This document shows positions 22,889 through 31,088 of a DNA stretch of 31,088 bases, piece after piece. The DNA lies in contig DKCO01000038.1 in assembly GCA_002452215.1 (NCBI GenBank), forward strand, positions 1 to 31,088, in the 5' to 3' direction. The position numbers and the translations under genes are program-made. The DNA comes from Spirochaetales bacterium UBA6872 (lineage in GTDB: Bacteria; Spirochaetota; Spirochaetia; Sphaerochaetales; Sphaerochaetaceae). The notes under the pieces were generated by a model that was given only the letters and a program-made list of their open reading frames with translations, searched no databases and was not told the DNA's origin. The first letter of the stretch is position 1; the number at the start of each line of letters is the position of its first letter.

Positions 22889-23926
22889 TTACATTTTTAT
22901 AACAATCTTCGTAATCTCGTTTTTGAGATTTATGTTATCCTCAAAAGCTTGCTTTATATCATAAAACATGTACTCTGCTGGATTCAACTTTGACAAATCT
23001 ATATTACCAGACGCAAGAGCGCTTATTGCTGCAGGATAGACGTTTTTATATCTAAAAACTGTTTTAATTGTAGCTTCTTTTGCCATAAGAGATGAAAAAT
23101 CATACTCAAAAGAATCCTTTGCTGACATTCCAACCAACACAACAGTCCCTCCTCTTCTTACTAAGCGGACAGTCTGCTTTGCGGTAATATCAGAACCTGC
23201 TGTCTCAAAAACAACATCAGAACCGTGTTCTTTGGTTATTTTGTCGCTAGTTTTCATTAAATCTTCTTTTTTTGCATTGATTACATGCGTCGCACCCATC
23301 TCAAGAGCTTTCTCGAGTCTATTGTCCATAATATCGACAACAATTATATTTGACACACCTCTAGCTTTAGATGCAAGCAGAGTCATCAGACCTATACAAC
23401 CTGCACCAAGTATAACAACAGAATCTCCAAGTTCGACATTGCCTTGCTCAACTGCATGTATACCTACAGAAAGAGGCTCAACTAAAGCCCCATCTTTGGA
23501 TGAGACTTGAGGGGGAAGAGGAAAAACCATATTAGCAGGATAAGCAATATAATTCCTAAAGCAACCATCATATGGAGGGGTTGCAAGAAATCTTACATCT
23601 GGGCATAGATGATAATTACCTCTCTTGCAATAATAACAATGTCCACAAGGAATTCCTGGCTCCAAAGCAACTCTCTGCCCGATTTTTAGTGCATCAACTC
23701 TTTCCCCTACACCTACTACAACACCAGCTCCTTCATGTCCAAGAATAAAATCTCCAGAAACTACAAACGAACCTATTCTTCCTTTTTCATAATAATGAAC
23801 ATCAGAACCACATATTCCTACATATTCCATCTTTACAAGGACTTCATCTTCTTTGATATCTGGATATGGAATATCACGAATCACCATTTCTCTGATGCCA
23901 GTCATATAAGCTACACTATTTCTCAT
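22889..23926 (-). CDS. Zinc-dependent polyol/sugar dehydrogenase (MDR family)
   Basis: A 345-residue medium-chain dehydrogenase of the sorbitol/xylitol/L-iditol type. The catalytic zinc site shows Cys39 (GICGSDVHYYEKGRIG), His64 and Glu65 (ILGHEGAG) and a glutamate in ALVEPLSVG; the structural zinc site is intact with CGHCYYCKRGNYHLC (Cys94, 97, 100, 108). The Rossmann fold carries VILGAGCIGLM, with VVDI indicating NAD+ preference. It would oxidise a polyol or sugar released by the GH39 enzyme encoded just upstream (inference). The start used is the ATG with GAGG 7 bases upstream, next to the GH39 stop; a TTG seven codons earlier is rejected. It is the last gene of the operon. Confidence 0.93.
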   Translation of the reverse strand: MRNSVAYMTGIREMVIRDIPYPDIKEDEVLVKMEYVGICGSDVHYYEKGRIGSFVVSGDFILGHEGAGVVVGVGERVDALKIGQRVALEPGIPCGHCYYCKRGNYHLCPDVRFLATPPYDGCFRNYIAYPANMVFPLPPQVSSKDGALVEPLSVGIHAVEQGNVELGDSVVILGAGCIGLMTLLASKARGVSNIIVVDIMDNRLEKALEMGATHVINAKKEDLMKTSDKITKEHGSDVVFETAGSDITAKQTVRLVRRGGTVVLVGMSAKDSFEYDFSSLMAKEATIKTVFRYKNVYPAAISALASGNIDLSKLNPAEYMFYDIKQAFEDNINLKNEITKIVIKM

Positions 23927-23928
23927 GT

Positions 23929-25812
23929 TTATTCCTCTATAGTCCAATCAGCAGAATGAAAGATGAAAGAGTCTGACATTTTCTTTCCATATGCATATAC
24001 GGTCTCTATTTTATATGAGTTTTCCTGATTGATATCCAAAGATGAATCTGTAAAACATGAGCTTGTAAGCAAATTCCTATTCACTTTTTCTCCATTTCTA
24101 TACAAGTTATAGCCTTTAAAATCATTCCTTTTGGAATAATCCCAAACTATAAAAACTTGATCATTGGCATTAATACCCTTCTCTTTTGTTATTTTCTTTA
24201 TAGCAATATTTTCATGAAGGTTGTTTTCCTTAACAAGAATAACAAGAACAACGGAATGCATTGGTAAATTAAAGCTTTTCGAAAATATCCCATTTGCATT
24301 AAAATCATCCTCATCAAGTGCTAAATAATCACAAGCTCTAAGTTCTTCTATTTGCTTTATCGACGGATTTTGCGGCTTCCCCATATTTTGCCATGCATGG
24401 TATGGATTTGAATGCTTGCAATCAATTCTATATGTGAATCCTTTATATTCTCCATCAAGTCCACTCAAATTCAGAGAAACGAGTCTTTCGTTAACGCTTC
24501 CATCAAGCCCATCTTCGAAATTCCAAAGCATGAAAGCATAGCCGTCACCGTTACTAAATCTAGTAGCAAGACAGCCGTATTTATCACCGAACTCAGTGTC
24601 GCCGGAATTAATTATATAGCGCTCGTCGCCAAGACGGCCAAGCAAGTGGCCAGCATTGAAAAATCCTTTTCTAATAAGATCTGTGCAAGGTGCATCAGCA
24701 AGCGGTGTTAATTGACTTCGATTGCCAGAAAACAGATATTTTTCCCAAGGCAAATGGCTATTATCACTATCGACAATGTCAAGATTGATTCCCAACTCGT
24801 CTATAATTACATCGCAATAGTGGTTGATCATCTTGCAAATGAATCCAGGAGCATACTCTGTATTGCGGAAATTCAACCAAGATTTATACCATGTGCCCAT
24901 ATTCCCATCCCAAACTATGTCAGACTCATCATTGAAGAAAGGCTTGTCTTTCAAGTTGGGATATTTCTTCAAAATTTCTGAATACTCTTTTAAGGAATCA
25001 AACATATATGCAAGTTGAGGCCCAACCATTGTTGGATGTCCAGCTTTACAATGTACAGATATGAAGTCTATTCTTGTTCCAAATTTGCCTGTGACATAAT
25101 TGACTCCAGAGTCGCAATGTTCAAGGAAAAGATCGAATATCCTCTTCCCTTCTTCCCATTGCTTTACAGCTGGACCACCTACCCTATACTCATTATCAAT
25201 GTCATGGATTGCTGCTTCAAAGTAATCATAAAGAGCCATAAACACTTCCGGCCGATCATTTATTATCTTATAACCTTCCGGTTCGTTTATTATCTCAAAA
25301 TACCAATCTTTAACAGCATCCCTTCCATATCGCTCAGTCCAATGGATGACAAATTGCTTCAAGACTTCCATGTACTCTTTGTAATTATTTGGAATACATT
25401 CCCATTTATCTTTACGAAGGCATGAAGGCATATAAACCATCTCTACGATAGGAACCATTTCATGTGAAACTATGATGTCATACACTCTATCAACATAAGT
25501 CCAATCGTAATGCAAGTTTCCGTAAAGGTCCCTTTTCACAACAATATCCTGATCGTTTTCCATAGGAGGAATTGGATTGCCATAATCGGAACCAAATTTG
25601 AATTTGAAATAATCTCCTTTTCCATGCAATGTCATTATATTGTGCAATCTCATATACTTTGGATGACCGTTATATGATGAAAGATAATCATACATTCGCT
25701 CAACTGGTGCAGTATATGTATAATCCGCATTAGCATAACCAGTTGCCTTGAAAAAATGATGAAAAGACTTTCTCTTCCCATTTACATCGATATTGATATG
25801 TTTTTCTATCAT
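23929..25812 (-). CDS. GH39 glycoside hydrolase, alpha-L-iduronidase-like
   Basis: A 627-residue cytoplasmic enzyme (no signal peptide). The acid/base glutamate is Glu177 in YFEIINEPEG and the nucleophile Glu296 in FFNDESDIVWDG. The NDE-(S/A)-D motif and the spacing of 119 residues closely match human alpha-L-iduronidase (Glu182, Glu299; NDEADP), more than bacterial beta-xylosidases of the same family. The barrel is followed by a beta-rich domain and a C-terminal fibronectin III-like domain (about 530-627; VFIVWDYSKRNDFKGYNLYR). It would cleave an imported disaccharide or aryl glycoside containing a uronic acid or xylose. AAGGAG lies 9 bases before the ATG. Confidence 0.87.
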   Translation of the reverse strand: MIEKHINIDVNGKRKSFHHFFKATGYANADYTYTAPVERMYDYLSSYNGHPKYMRLHNIMTLHGKGDYFKFKFGSDYGNPIPPMENDQDIVVKRDLYGNLHYDWTYVDRVYDIIVSHEMVPIVEMVYMPSCLRKDKWECIPNNYKEYMEVLKQFVIHWTERYGRDAVKDWYFEIINEPEGYKIINDRPEVFMALYDYFEAAIHDIDNEYRVGGPAVKQWEEGKRIFDLFLEHCDSGVNYVTGKFGTRIDFISVHCKAGHPTMVGPQLAYMFDSLKEYSEILKKYPNLKDKPFFNDESDIVWDGNMGTWYKSWLNFRNTEYAPGFICKMINHYCDVIIDELGINLDIVDSDNSHLPWEKYLFSGNRSQLTPLADAPCTDLIRKGFFNAGHLLGRLGDERYIINSGDTEFGDKYGCLATRFSNGDGYAFMLWNFEDGLDGSVNERLVSLNLSGLDGEYKGFTYRIDCKHSNPYHAWQNMGKPQNPSIKQIEELRACDYLALDEDDFNANGIFSKSFNLPMHSVVLVILVKENNLHENIAIKKITKEKGINANDQVFIVWDYSKRNDFKGYNLYRNGEKVNRNLLTSSCFTDSSLDINQENSYKIETVYAYGKKMSDSFIFHSADWTIEE

Positions 25813-25834
25813 TGTATTTTTCTCCTTTTATTTC

Positions 25835-26701
25835 TTAACCTTTGATTCCGGATCCCATCAGACCAACCTTTATCTTCCTATGGCTAACAACGAAAACAGC
25901 CAAAAGAGGAATAAGACTCAACAAAACGGCAGAGTTCAATTGCCCATATTCCTTGAACAAATCATTGGAGAACTTGCTCAATCCCAAAGTCACTGTTTTC
26001 ATGCTCTCATTTGAAACAACCATCAAAGGCCAAAAGAAATCATTCCAACACCATGTGCACTTTATGATTATGAATGTAACAACTGGACCTGATAACATTG
26101 GCATAATAAGACGTGCAAATATTGTAAATTCCTTTGCTCCGTCAATACGCCCAGCTTCAATATAGGAATTGGGAATAGGTTCTATAGACTCTTTTAAAAG
26201 AAATGTCCCAAATGCTGATATAAAGCTTGGAATCATCAATCCTAAATACGTATTGATAAGATTAAGCTTACTGATTGTCATGAACAATGGAATAGAAATC
26301 ATCTCCATGGGAACCATAACAAGCCCAAGAAACATATAAAATATCAAATTTTTCCCAGGAAAATTAAATTTGGCAAAACCATATGCAGAAGTTGCTGCCA
26401 GTACAAGAGATGGAAATAATGATACAAATGTTACAATAAGAGAATTCATTATAAAGCGATAGAAAGGAACTCCATTTAGTTGGCTCGCCGTTCCATTAAA
26501 GACGCTTACAATATTATCGAAATTTAAGAAATCATCTGGAACAATTCTGTGCCAAAGAGACCTATAAGGCATATCATTGATCTCTTGGATTGTTTTAAAT
26601 GACGTAAAAAAAACCATCATAAAAGGAACCAAAACAAACAAGAAGAAGAAAAAAGTGAGAACCCATGCTATTACTTTGCTTACTGTTATCTTACAAGACA
26701 T
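25835..26701 (-). CDS. Carbohydrate ABC transporter permease (MalG/UgpE type)
   Basis: A 288-residue inner-membrane permease with six predicted helices and an EAA loop reading EAGRIDGAKEFTIFARLIMP. The C-terminus, KVGLMGSGIKG, is typical of the MalG/UgpE group. AGGAGG lies 5 bases before the ATG, and the gene starts 10 bases after its partner permease. With the binding protein and the other permease it forms an importer whose ATPase is encoded elsewhere. Confidence 0.95.
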   Translation of the reverse strand: MSCKITVSKVIAWVLTFFFFLFVLVPFMMVFFTSFKTIQEINDMPYRSLWHRIVPDDFLNFDNIVSVFNGTASQLNGVPFYRFIMNSLIVTFVSLFPSLVLAATSAYGFAKFNFPGKNLIFYMFLGLVMVPMEMISIPLFMTISKLNLINTYLGLMIPSFISAFGTFLLKESIEPIPNSYIEAGRIDGAKEFTIFARLIMPMLSGPVVTFIIIKCTWCWNDFFWPLMVVSNESMKTVTLGLSKFSNDLFKEYGQLNSAVLLSLIPLLAVFVVSHRKIKVGLMGSGIKG

Positions 26702-26711
26702 ACAATCCTCC

Positions 26712-27587
26712 TCAATATTCTATTTTTTTCTTCAACAGAGTCTGTTGTAGCAAGCTTATTATGAATAGAGCTATAAGTAGCAAAACTGTTAAAGCGGATG
26801 CCATCCCGTAATCAGAATTGAAAAGATCCTTGATTAGATAAACCATAAGAGTTCTTGTCGCTCCAGCTGGCCCACCTCCTGTTGATGTATAAATCTGATC
26901 AAATGCCTTGAATGCAAATATCGTCTCAAGTGTAGTGACCATAATCAATTGAGGGTTAATCAAAGGAAGTGTCAACTTGAAGAATTTCTGTAAATCAGAA
27001 GCGCCATCCAAAGAGACAGCTTCATAGAGCTCCTCTGGAACATTTTGCATTCCACCAAGGATAATCATCGTCCCAAAAGGAGCTCTTATCCACAGTGTTA
27101 TAAGAAGAGTTGAGTACAAAGCTGTTTTGGGGCTTCGAAGCCAAAGAGGTTGAGGTGCCCCTAAAAAACCAAGAATCGAATTTACAAGCCCAAAATTCGG
27201 ATCTAAAAGCCAATCCCACACCATTCCTGCAGCTGCCATTGATACAATGAATGGAAGAAATGAAAGTGTTGTTAACAAATTTCCAAATCGTCCCCTTGCT
27301 TTTGAAAGCTGATTTGCTATAAACAAGTCCACTATTATGACAAGAGGTATACTCATGACTGCATATTTGAGTGTTATTACAAGAGATTGCCAGAAGTATT
27401 CGCGTGAAAACAAATTACTGAAATTCTTCATTCCTATGAATGTTCGAGTGTCGAGCATCAAGTTAACCTTGCACATTGAATTTATAAAACTCAACAAAAG
27501 CGGATAAAGGAATATAAATATATAGTATAAGAATGAAGGCAGAACAAATAGGAATCCTGTCAACATATATTTATTTTTTGTTTTCAT
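26712..27587 (-). CDS. Carbohydrate ABC transporter permease (MalF/UgpA type)
   Basis: A 291-residue inner-membrane permease with six predicted helices, EAA loop YEAVSLDGASDLQKFFKLTL and the GGGP motif that follows (YTSTGGGPAGATRTLMVYLI). AGGAG lies 7 bases upstream of the ATG. It is separated from the binding-protein gene by 56 bases that contain a strong hairpin. Confidence 0.95.
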   Translation of the reverse strand: MKTKNKYMLTGFLFVLPSFLYYIFIFLYPLLLSFINSMCKVNLMLDTRTFIGMKNFSNLFSREYFWQSLVITLKYAVMSIPLVIIVDLFIANQLSKARGRFGNLLTTLSFLPFIVSMAAAGMVWDWLLDPNFGLVNSILGFLGAPQPLWLRSPKTALYSTLLITLWIRAPFGTMIILGGMQNVPEELYEAVSLDGASDLQKFFKLTLPLINPQLIMVTTLETIFAFKAFDQIYTSTGGGPAGATRTLMVYLIKDLFNSDYGMASALTVLLLIALFIISLLQQTLLKKKIEY

Positions 27588-27605
27588 GCAAATTCTCCTA
27601 GGGAA

Positions 27606-27635
27606 AAGCTGCGCAGGCGATTTCCCACGCAGCTT
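27606..27635 (-). promoter_or_regulatory. Intercistronic hairpin between binding-protein and permease genes
   Basis: AAGCTGCG and CGCAGCTT form a perfect 8-bp stem with a 14-base loop on the minus strand, followed by TTCCC. The short T-run makes it a weak terminator or mRNA-protecting structure; either would lower permease expression relative to the binding protein, as at the equivalent place in the first transporter operon. Confidence 0.75.
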
Positions 27636-27643
27636 AACGGGTT

Positions 27644-28966
27644 TTACTGATTGAGAACCTGATCCATTCTCACAGCTAGAGCATCAAGCTCTGTCTTGAT
27701 ATCAACATCTGAACCTATGACTTTTGCAAATGTATCTCCAAACATTGCTGCGCATGTTCCCCATAATGGTGAATCAGCGTAGCTTGGTGATGCTGGTTTT
27801 TCCACAGAGATAAGAACAGCAGCTGCATATGCTTGCTTGCCAAAATACTCATTGTCCATAGTCATTGTATCTTTGCATACTGGAGGGTACGCAGCTGGCT
27901 CATGGAGAGTAACATCATATAGAGGCTTTGAAAGTTCTGCCATGAGTTCCTGGCACAGCTCAATATGTTTTGATTTAGCAGAAATCATATTACACCAGAT
28001 TCCTGCACCTGCAGTAGGAGCAAAATCATCTCCATAAGGACCTGATGGGAATGGTACACAAACAAAATTGATATTTGGTGCTTTATCGATTGTATCTTGG
28101 GCAAACCAACCTTCTCTGTTTATAATAGCAGCTTGTCCCGACTGGAATGCTGTCTCTGGAGCACCAAAATCCAGTCTGCTAGTCTCTTCTACAAGACTCT
28201 TGAACCATGTAAGTGCCTCTATAGCTCTATCACTATTGATGTATCCATCTGCTTTCTTTAAATCCTCAGATAAGCATCGTGCACCAAAATTATGGAAATA
28301 AGGGATAAACTTGCCACTAACTCCATCACCACCTCCAAGATATCTTGGTTGGAATCCAGATCTGATGATATTGCCGTTTGCATCTCTCTTAGTAAGCTTT
28401 ATTGCAAGCTCTTTCATCTCGTCCATTGTCTTTGGCAGATCTTTCTCCGGATCAAGCCCAGCTTCTTTCATTGCATCGGTATTAATATAGAGCATCTGTA
28501 TTGAGCCTCCCTCAGAAGGTGCTCCATAGCGTTTTCCATTGAAAATTCCATCGCTGTAGAAAGCCGCTGCAAGTGAATCATCCCAAGCTTTTGCTGTCTC
28601 ATCCGAAAAAGCAACTGCGATTGGATTCTTTCCTCCGTCGATAGCCCAGTCAGATGGACGACCCAAAAAGAAATCCGGACCATTATCACTGGAGAAACCT
28701 GTAATATACTTTGCTTCGTATCCAGAGTACTCAATTACTTCAGCTCTGCATGTAACATTATCATAGCCAAGATTCTTTGCGGCCAAGTTGATCGAATCGG
28801 CAAATGCTTGCACAAATGCTGGTGATTGGCCATAGTGTGACCAATAGACGAGTTCGATCGGTTTATCATTTGTGACAGACTGTTCTTTTGAACCATTTGC
28901 AAACACTAATGATAGTGACAGCATCATCACAATCATTAAAACGATTAGTTTTGCTCCTTTTTTCAT
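27644..28966 (-). CDS. Extracellular sugar-binding protein of an ABC transporter
   Basis: A 440-residue family 1 solute-binding protein. The signal peptide ends LSLVFA before NGSKEQ, the usual spirochaetal pattern, with no lipobox cysteine. The mature protein shows IELVYWSHYGQSPAF, NGPDFFLGRPSDW, NGKRYGAPSEGGSIQMLYIN, KTMDEMKELAIKLT and AGIWCNMISAKSK, typical of this family. It should bind the glycoside processed by the GH39 enzyme of the same operon. It is the second gene, 14 bases after the dehydrogenase stop, with AAGGAG about 7 bases before the ATG. Confidence 0.94.
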   Translation of the reverse strand: MKKGAKLIVLMIVMMLSLSLVFANGSKEQSVTNDKPIELVYWSHYGQSPAFVQAFADSINLAAKNLGYDNVTCRAEVIEYSGYEAKYITGFSSDNGPDFFLGRPSDWAIDGGKNPIAVAFSDETAKAWDDSLAAAFYSDGIFNGKRYGAPSEGGSIQMLYINTDAMKEAGLDPEKDLPKTMDEMKELAIKLTKRDANGNIIRSGFQPRYLGGGDGVSGKFIPYFHNFGARCLSEDLKKADGYINSDRAIEALTWFKSLVEETSRLDFGAPETAFQSGQAAIINREGWFAQDTIDKAPNINFVCVPFPSGPYGDDFAPTAGAGIWCNMISAKSKHIELCQELMAELSKPLYDVTLHEPAAYPPVCKDTMTMDNEYFGKQAYAAAVLISVEKPASPSYADSPLWGTCAAMFGDTFAKVIGSDVDIKTELDALAVRMDQVLNQ

Positions 28967-28980
28967 ATACTTTTCTCCTT

Positions 28981-30009
28981 TTATTTCTCCACATCAATTA
29001 CGATATGAATTGAATCTTTACTCTTGTCATCTCTTTCCTCAAAGGCCTCTTGGATCCTAGAAAGAGGATAGATTTTATCTATGTATTCGCCTGTCTTCAG
29101 TATCCCATCTTTCACGAGAGATATTCCTTCTTTGAAATATCTATACATATCTATGTCACGCTTTGGCTCTGTTGAAAGAATCTCGACTCTCTGTCTATGG
29201 ACTTTGAAAAAATCAAACTCTTGTTTGCAAGTTCCAATGCCACCATAAAGAACAATCTTACCTCCAGTTCTTGCACAACTAAGAGCATCCATCACACTTG
29301 TTCCATCTAGAAGACATGGGATTACTATATCAAATCCATCTGGGAAATCATGACCGACAACATCCATTGTAGGAGTATCTTGAGTAGGGATCTTATAGCA
29401 ATGCGTAGCGCCATACTTCTTGGAAAATTCAAGATTTCTATCTTTCAAATCTGTGACAACAAGAGCTTTTGGCGAGTAAAGCGACATGACTTGAGTCAAC
29501 ATAAGGCCACTTACACCTTGCCCTGTAATCAACACTGTTCTACCGGAATCACACTTTGATAACTCTGCTGCATGTATCACGCCAGGAAGAATCTCTATCA
29601 AGCTTATATCAATCATATCGAAGTCGTCAGGCATTACTTGGACATTGAATGGCTTGCATACAATATACTCTGCATAAGCACCCCAAACATAACGACACGT
29701 AACTTTCTGGCCTACTTTCAAGCCCTTGATGTTCTTTCCTAATTTATCGATTGTTCCTGCAACCTCATGTCCAAGCCGTGCAGGGAACGATATAAATTCA
29801 GGCTTTCTTATACCTCTATATGATTCAAGGTCCGAGCCACATATTCCTACATATTTTATCTTAATGCGAAGTTCATCTTCATCAGGCTCAGGAATCATAG
29901 CAGACACTACTTTCATGCTATATGGCTTCTCTAGTATCGCAACAGATTGCGATCCAGGTGTCCCCGGTTCAACATAATCCAGTTGTGCAAATTTCATTTT
30001 GGTTGGCAT
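28981..30009 (-). CDS. Zinc-type alcohol/sugar dehydrogenase without structural zinc loop (MDR family)
   Basis: A 342-residue medium-chain dehydrogenase. Catalytic zinc residues are present: Cys57 (GICGSDLESYRG), His81 and Glu82 (RLGHEVAG). The four-cysteine structural zinc loop found in the paralogue at the other end of the operon is deleted: GQKVTCRYVWGAYAEYIV follows directly. The nucleotide fold reads LITGQGVSGLM with the motif VVTDL. It probably oxidises or reduces a sugar, uronate or polyol linked to the imported substrate. The start is the ATG of MPTKMKFAQL with AAGGAG 8 bases upstream; a TTG eleven codons earlier is rejected. It is the first gene of the operon. Confidence 0.9.
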   Translation of the reverse strand: MPTKMKFAQLDYVEPGTPGSQSVAILEKPYSMKVVSAMIPEPDEDELRIKIKYVGICGSDLESYRGIRKPEFISFPARLGHEVAGTIDKLGKNIKGLKVGQKVTCRYVWGAYAEYIVCKPFNVQVMPDDFDMIDISLIEILPGVIHAAELSKCDSGRTVLITGQGVSGLMLTQVMSLYSPKALVVTDLKDRNLEFSKKYGATHCYKIPTQDTPTMDVVGHDFPDGFDIVIPCLLDGTSVMDALSCARTGGKIVLYGGIGTCKQEFDFFKVHRQRVEILSTEPKRDIDMYRYFKEGISLVKDGILKTGEYIDKIYPLSRIQEAFEERDDKSKDSIHIVIDVEK

Positions 30010-30100
30010 TTTCAGCTCTCCTTGATTCAAAGTACACAACACTTTTTCAGAACTGTATTTGGATTATATGGCACAGAATTTATCAAATTAGGAACAAATA
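30010..30100 (-). promoter_or_regulatory. Promoter region of the second sugar operon
   Basis: A perfect TATAAT (30063-30068) lies about 54 bases before the dehydrogenase start. No good -35 hexamer is found at 16-18 bases, a pattern expected of a promoter that needs an activator; the AraC-type regulator encoded just upstream is the likely one. Confidence 0.55.
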
Positions 30101-31006
30101 CTAGCGTTTTTCAATATATAATTCGTTCTTGAAATCTTTAGAATATAGGATATCTTTACGAATACCCTCTTGAGCTGTTTTTCGATATTGACCCGGTGGA
30201 ATTCCTACTACTCGCTTGAAAGAACGAGAAAAATGGTGAATATTTGGAAATCCCACCTCTTCTGATATAGTTTTAATTTCCTCATCAGTTAAAACCAACT
30301 TCTCTTTTGCTACTTTTATACGTTGCTGTTCTAAAAATTCCACAGGTGTAAAACCAATTTCCATTTTTGATAATTTGCTTAAAAACCTATAAGAATAATT
30401 CAAATGTTTTTCAAAGTTTTCCGATTGAAGATCTTTCCTATAGTTGTTCTCGATAAAAGCAATTATCTTCACAACAACTGGCGATAGGTTTTCATCGTAA
30501 TAAAAATTCTCGGAGGGAACAAATTTCCTTTTTAATGGCATATTCAAACGTAAAAGACGAAGCAAAAGTTGACCCAAAAGAAGATTGGAATAAGCAATGT
30601 ATTCATAATCGCCCTCATCTCCTTCCATTCTTATCTCTTCGATAGTTTTTCTTACAGATTCATCCGAATATTCAAAGAAAGATGGAACACTCTCAAGTTT
30701 TTTACGAAGTGAATTGTTGTTAATTACAAACTTAAGATCTAGAGTCTTCAGACCATTTTTGCAAATCCTATCAATACTATGAAAAGAAGATGGCCTTATA
30801 AACAGAATTGAGGTTGGAATAAACTTGTAGCTATTGGAATCTACTGAGACATTGCCCTCTCCGCTCATACAATAGATGATCTGGTAAAAATCCTTATGCA
30901 AATGTTCCTTTAGTCGCCAGTTTGAAGAATAATCAAAACGGGATGCCCAAAGCAAAGTTACATCATTGAAATAGTCCTCACTGCTAGATTTAGTTTGTGT
31001 TTTCAT
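30101..31006 (-). CDS. AraC family transcriptional regulator with cupin sensor
   Basis: A 301-residue regulator. The N-terminal cupin-like ligand domain (about 20-110) includes HLHKDFYQIIYCMSGEG and FIRPSSFHSI. The C-terminal double helix-turn-helix (about 195-290) shows FLSKLSKMEIGFTPVEFLEQ, the KISEEVGF-like segment TISEEVGFPNIHHFSRSFKR and GIPPGQYRK, all typical of AraC proteins. It most likely senses the sugar taken up by the adjacent operon and activates it. AAAGGA lies 5 bases before the ATG. No terminator separates it from the operon, so some read-through is possible. Confidence 0.93.
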   Translation of the reverse strand: MKTQTKSSSEDYFNDVTLLWASRFDYSSNWRLKEHLHKDFYQIIYCMSGEGNVSVDSNSYKFIPTSILFIRPSSFHSIDRICKNGLKTLDLKFVINNNSLRKKLESVPSFFEYSDESVRKTIEEIRMEGDEGDYEYIAYSNLLLGQLLLRLLRLNMPLKRKFVPSENFYYDENLSPVVVKIIAFIENNYRKDLQSENFEKHLNYSYRFLSKLSKMEIGFTPVEFLEQQRIKVAKEKLVLTDEEIKTISEEVGFPNIHHFSRSFKRVVGIPPGQYRKTAQEGIRKDILYSKDFKNELYIEKR

Positions 31007-31028
31007 CGAAATCCTTTATAAGTTTTAA

Positions 31029-31057
31029 ATAATATCATGTTTGTTTTGCATACACAA
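31029..31057 (-). promoter_or_regulatory. Promoter of the AraC-family regulator gene
   Basis: TTGTGT (31052-31057), a 17-base spacer and TATTAT (31029-31034) on the minus strand, 22 bases before the regulator start codon. Confidence 0.6.
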
Positions 31058-31088
31058 AAAGAATCCGTTGTTAGCATCGGGAAATAAG

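Noticed and set aside
1..31088. tRNA or rRNA genes
   Set aside because: No cloverleaf with the conserved TTCGA loop or rRNA-like stretch was recognised on either strand.

Overview
The window looks like a chromosomal segment from a host- or gut-associated spirochaete, most likely of the Sphaerochaetaceae. The solute-binding proteins carry spirochaete-style signal peptides ending in VFA followed by NGSKE or QGG. SecD and SecF have enlarged periplasmic domains, and the threonyl-tRNA synthetase lacks a TGS domain. Carbohydrate ABC transporters and fermentative [FeFe]-hydrogenase genes dominate. The taxonomic call is an inference from gene content. Nearly all genes lie on the minus strand; the exceptions sit in a small accessory island.

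Layout from left to right (transcription mostly runs right to left). Positions 1-2188: the start of an M32 carboxypeptidase gene, overlapped by thrS, which is preceded by a complete T-box riboswitch with a threonine (ACC) specifier and a terminator. Positions 2277-8844: a six-gene operon of solute-binding protein, two permeases, CutC, a ROK regulator and an M81/MlrC-like metallopeptidase, with a clear promoter and a palindrome over the start region. Positions 8875-13933: a hydrogen-sensing and hydrogen-metabolism operon of [2Fe-2S] protein, sensory PAS-type hydrogenase homologue, SpoIIE-type phosphatase, a second [2Fe-2S] protein and a group B-like [FeFe] hydrogenase. Positions 13974-18957: housekeeping run yajC-secD-secF-ispH-rex.

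Positions 18960-22880 are an accessory island. It holds an HNH-nuclease fragment and a tightly overlapped three-gene cassette of a DUF3990 (ADP-ribosyltransferase-fold) protein, an unnamed small protein and a NADAR hydrolase. A plus-strand AAA/DUF4143 ATPase follows, then three 23-bp tandem repeats and a probable remnant of a second ATPase of this kind. The cassette is the strongest candidate for an unusual system: a toxin-antitoxin or anti-phage module built on ADP-ribosylation and its reversal.

Positions 22860-31057 are a second sugar locus: an AraC regulator, a zinc-type dehydrogenase, a solute-binding protein, two permeases, a cytoplasmic alpha-L-iduronidase-like GH39 hydrolase and a polyol-type dehydrogenase. 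The genes suggest uptake of a small glycoside, its cleavage inside the cell and oxidation of the product. Several starts were moved from upstream TTG or GTG codons to ATG or GTG codons with good ribosome binding sites; these are noted in each entry.
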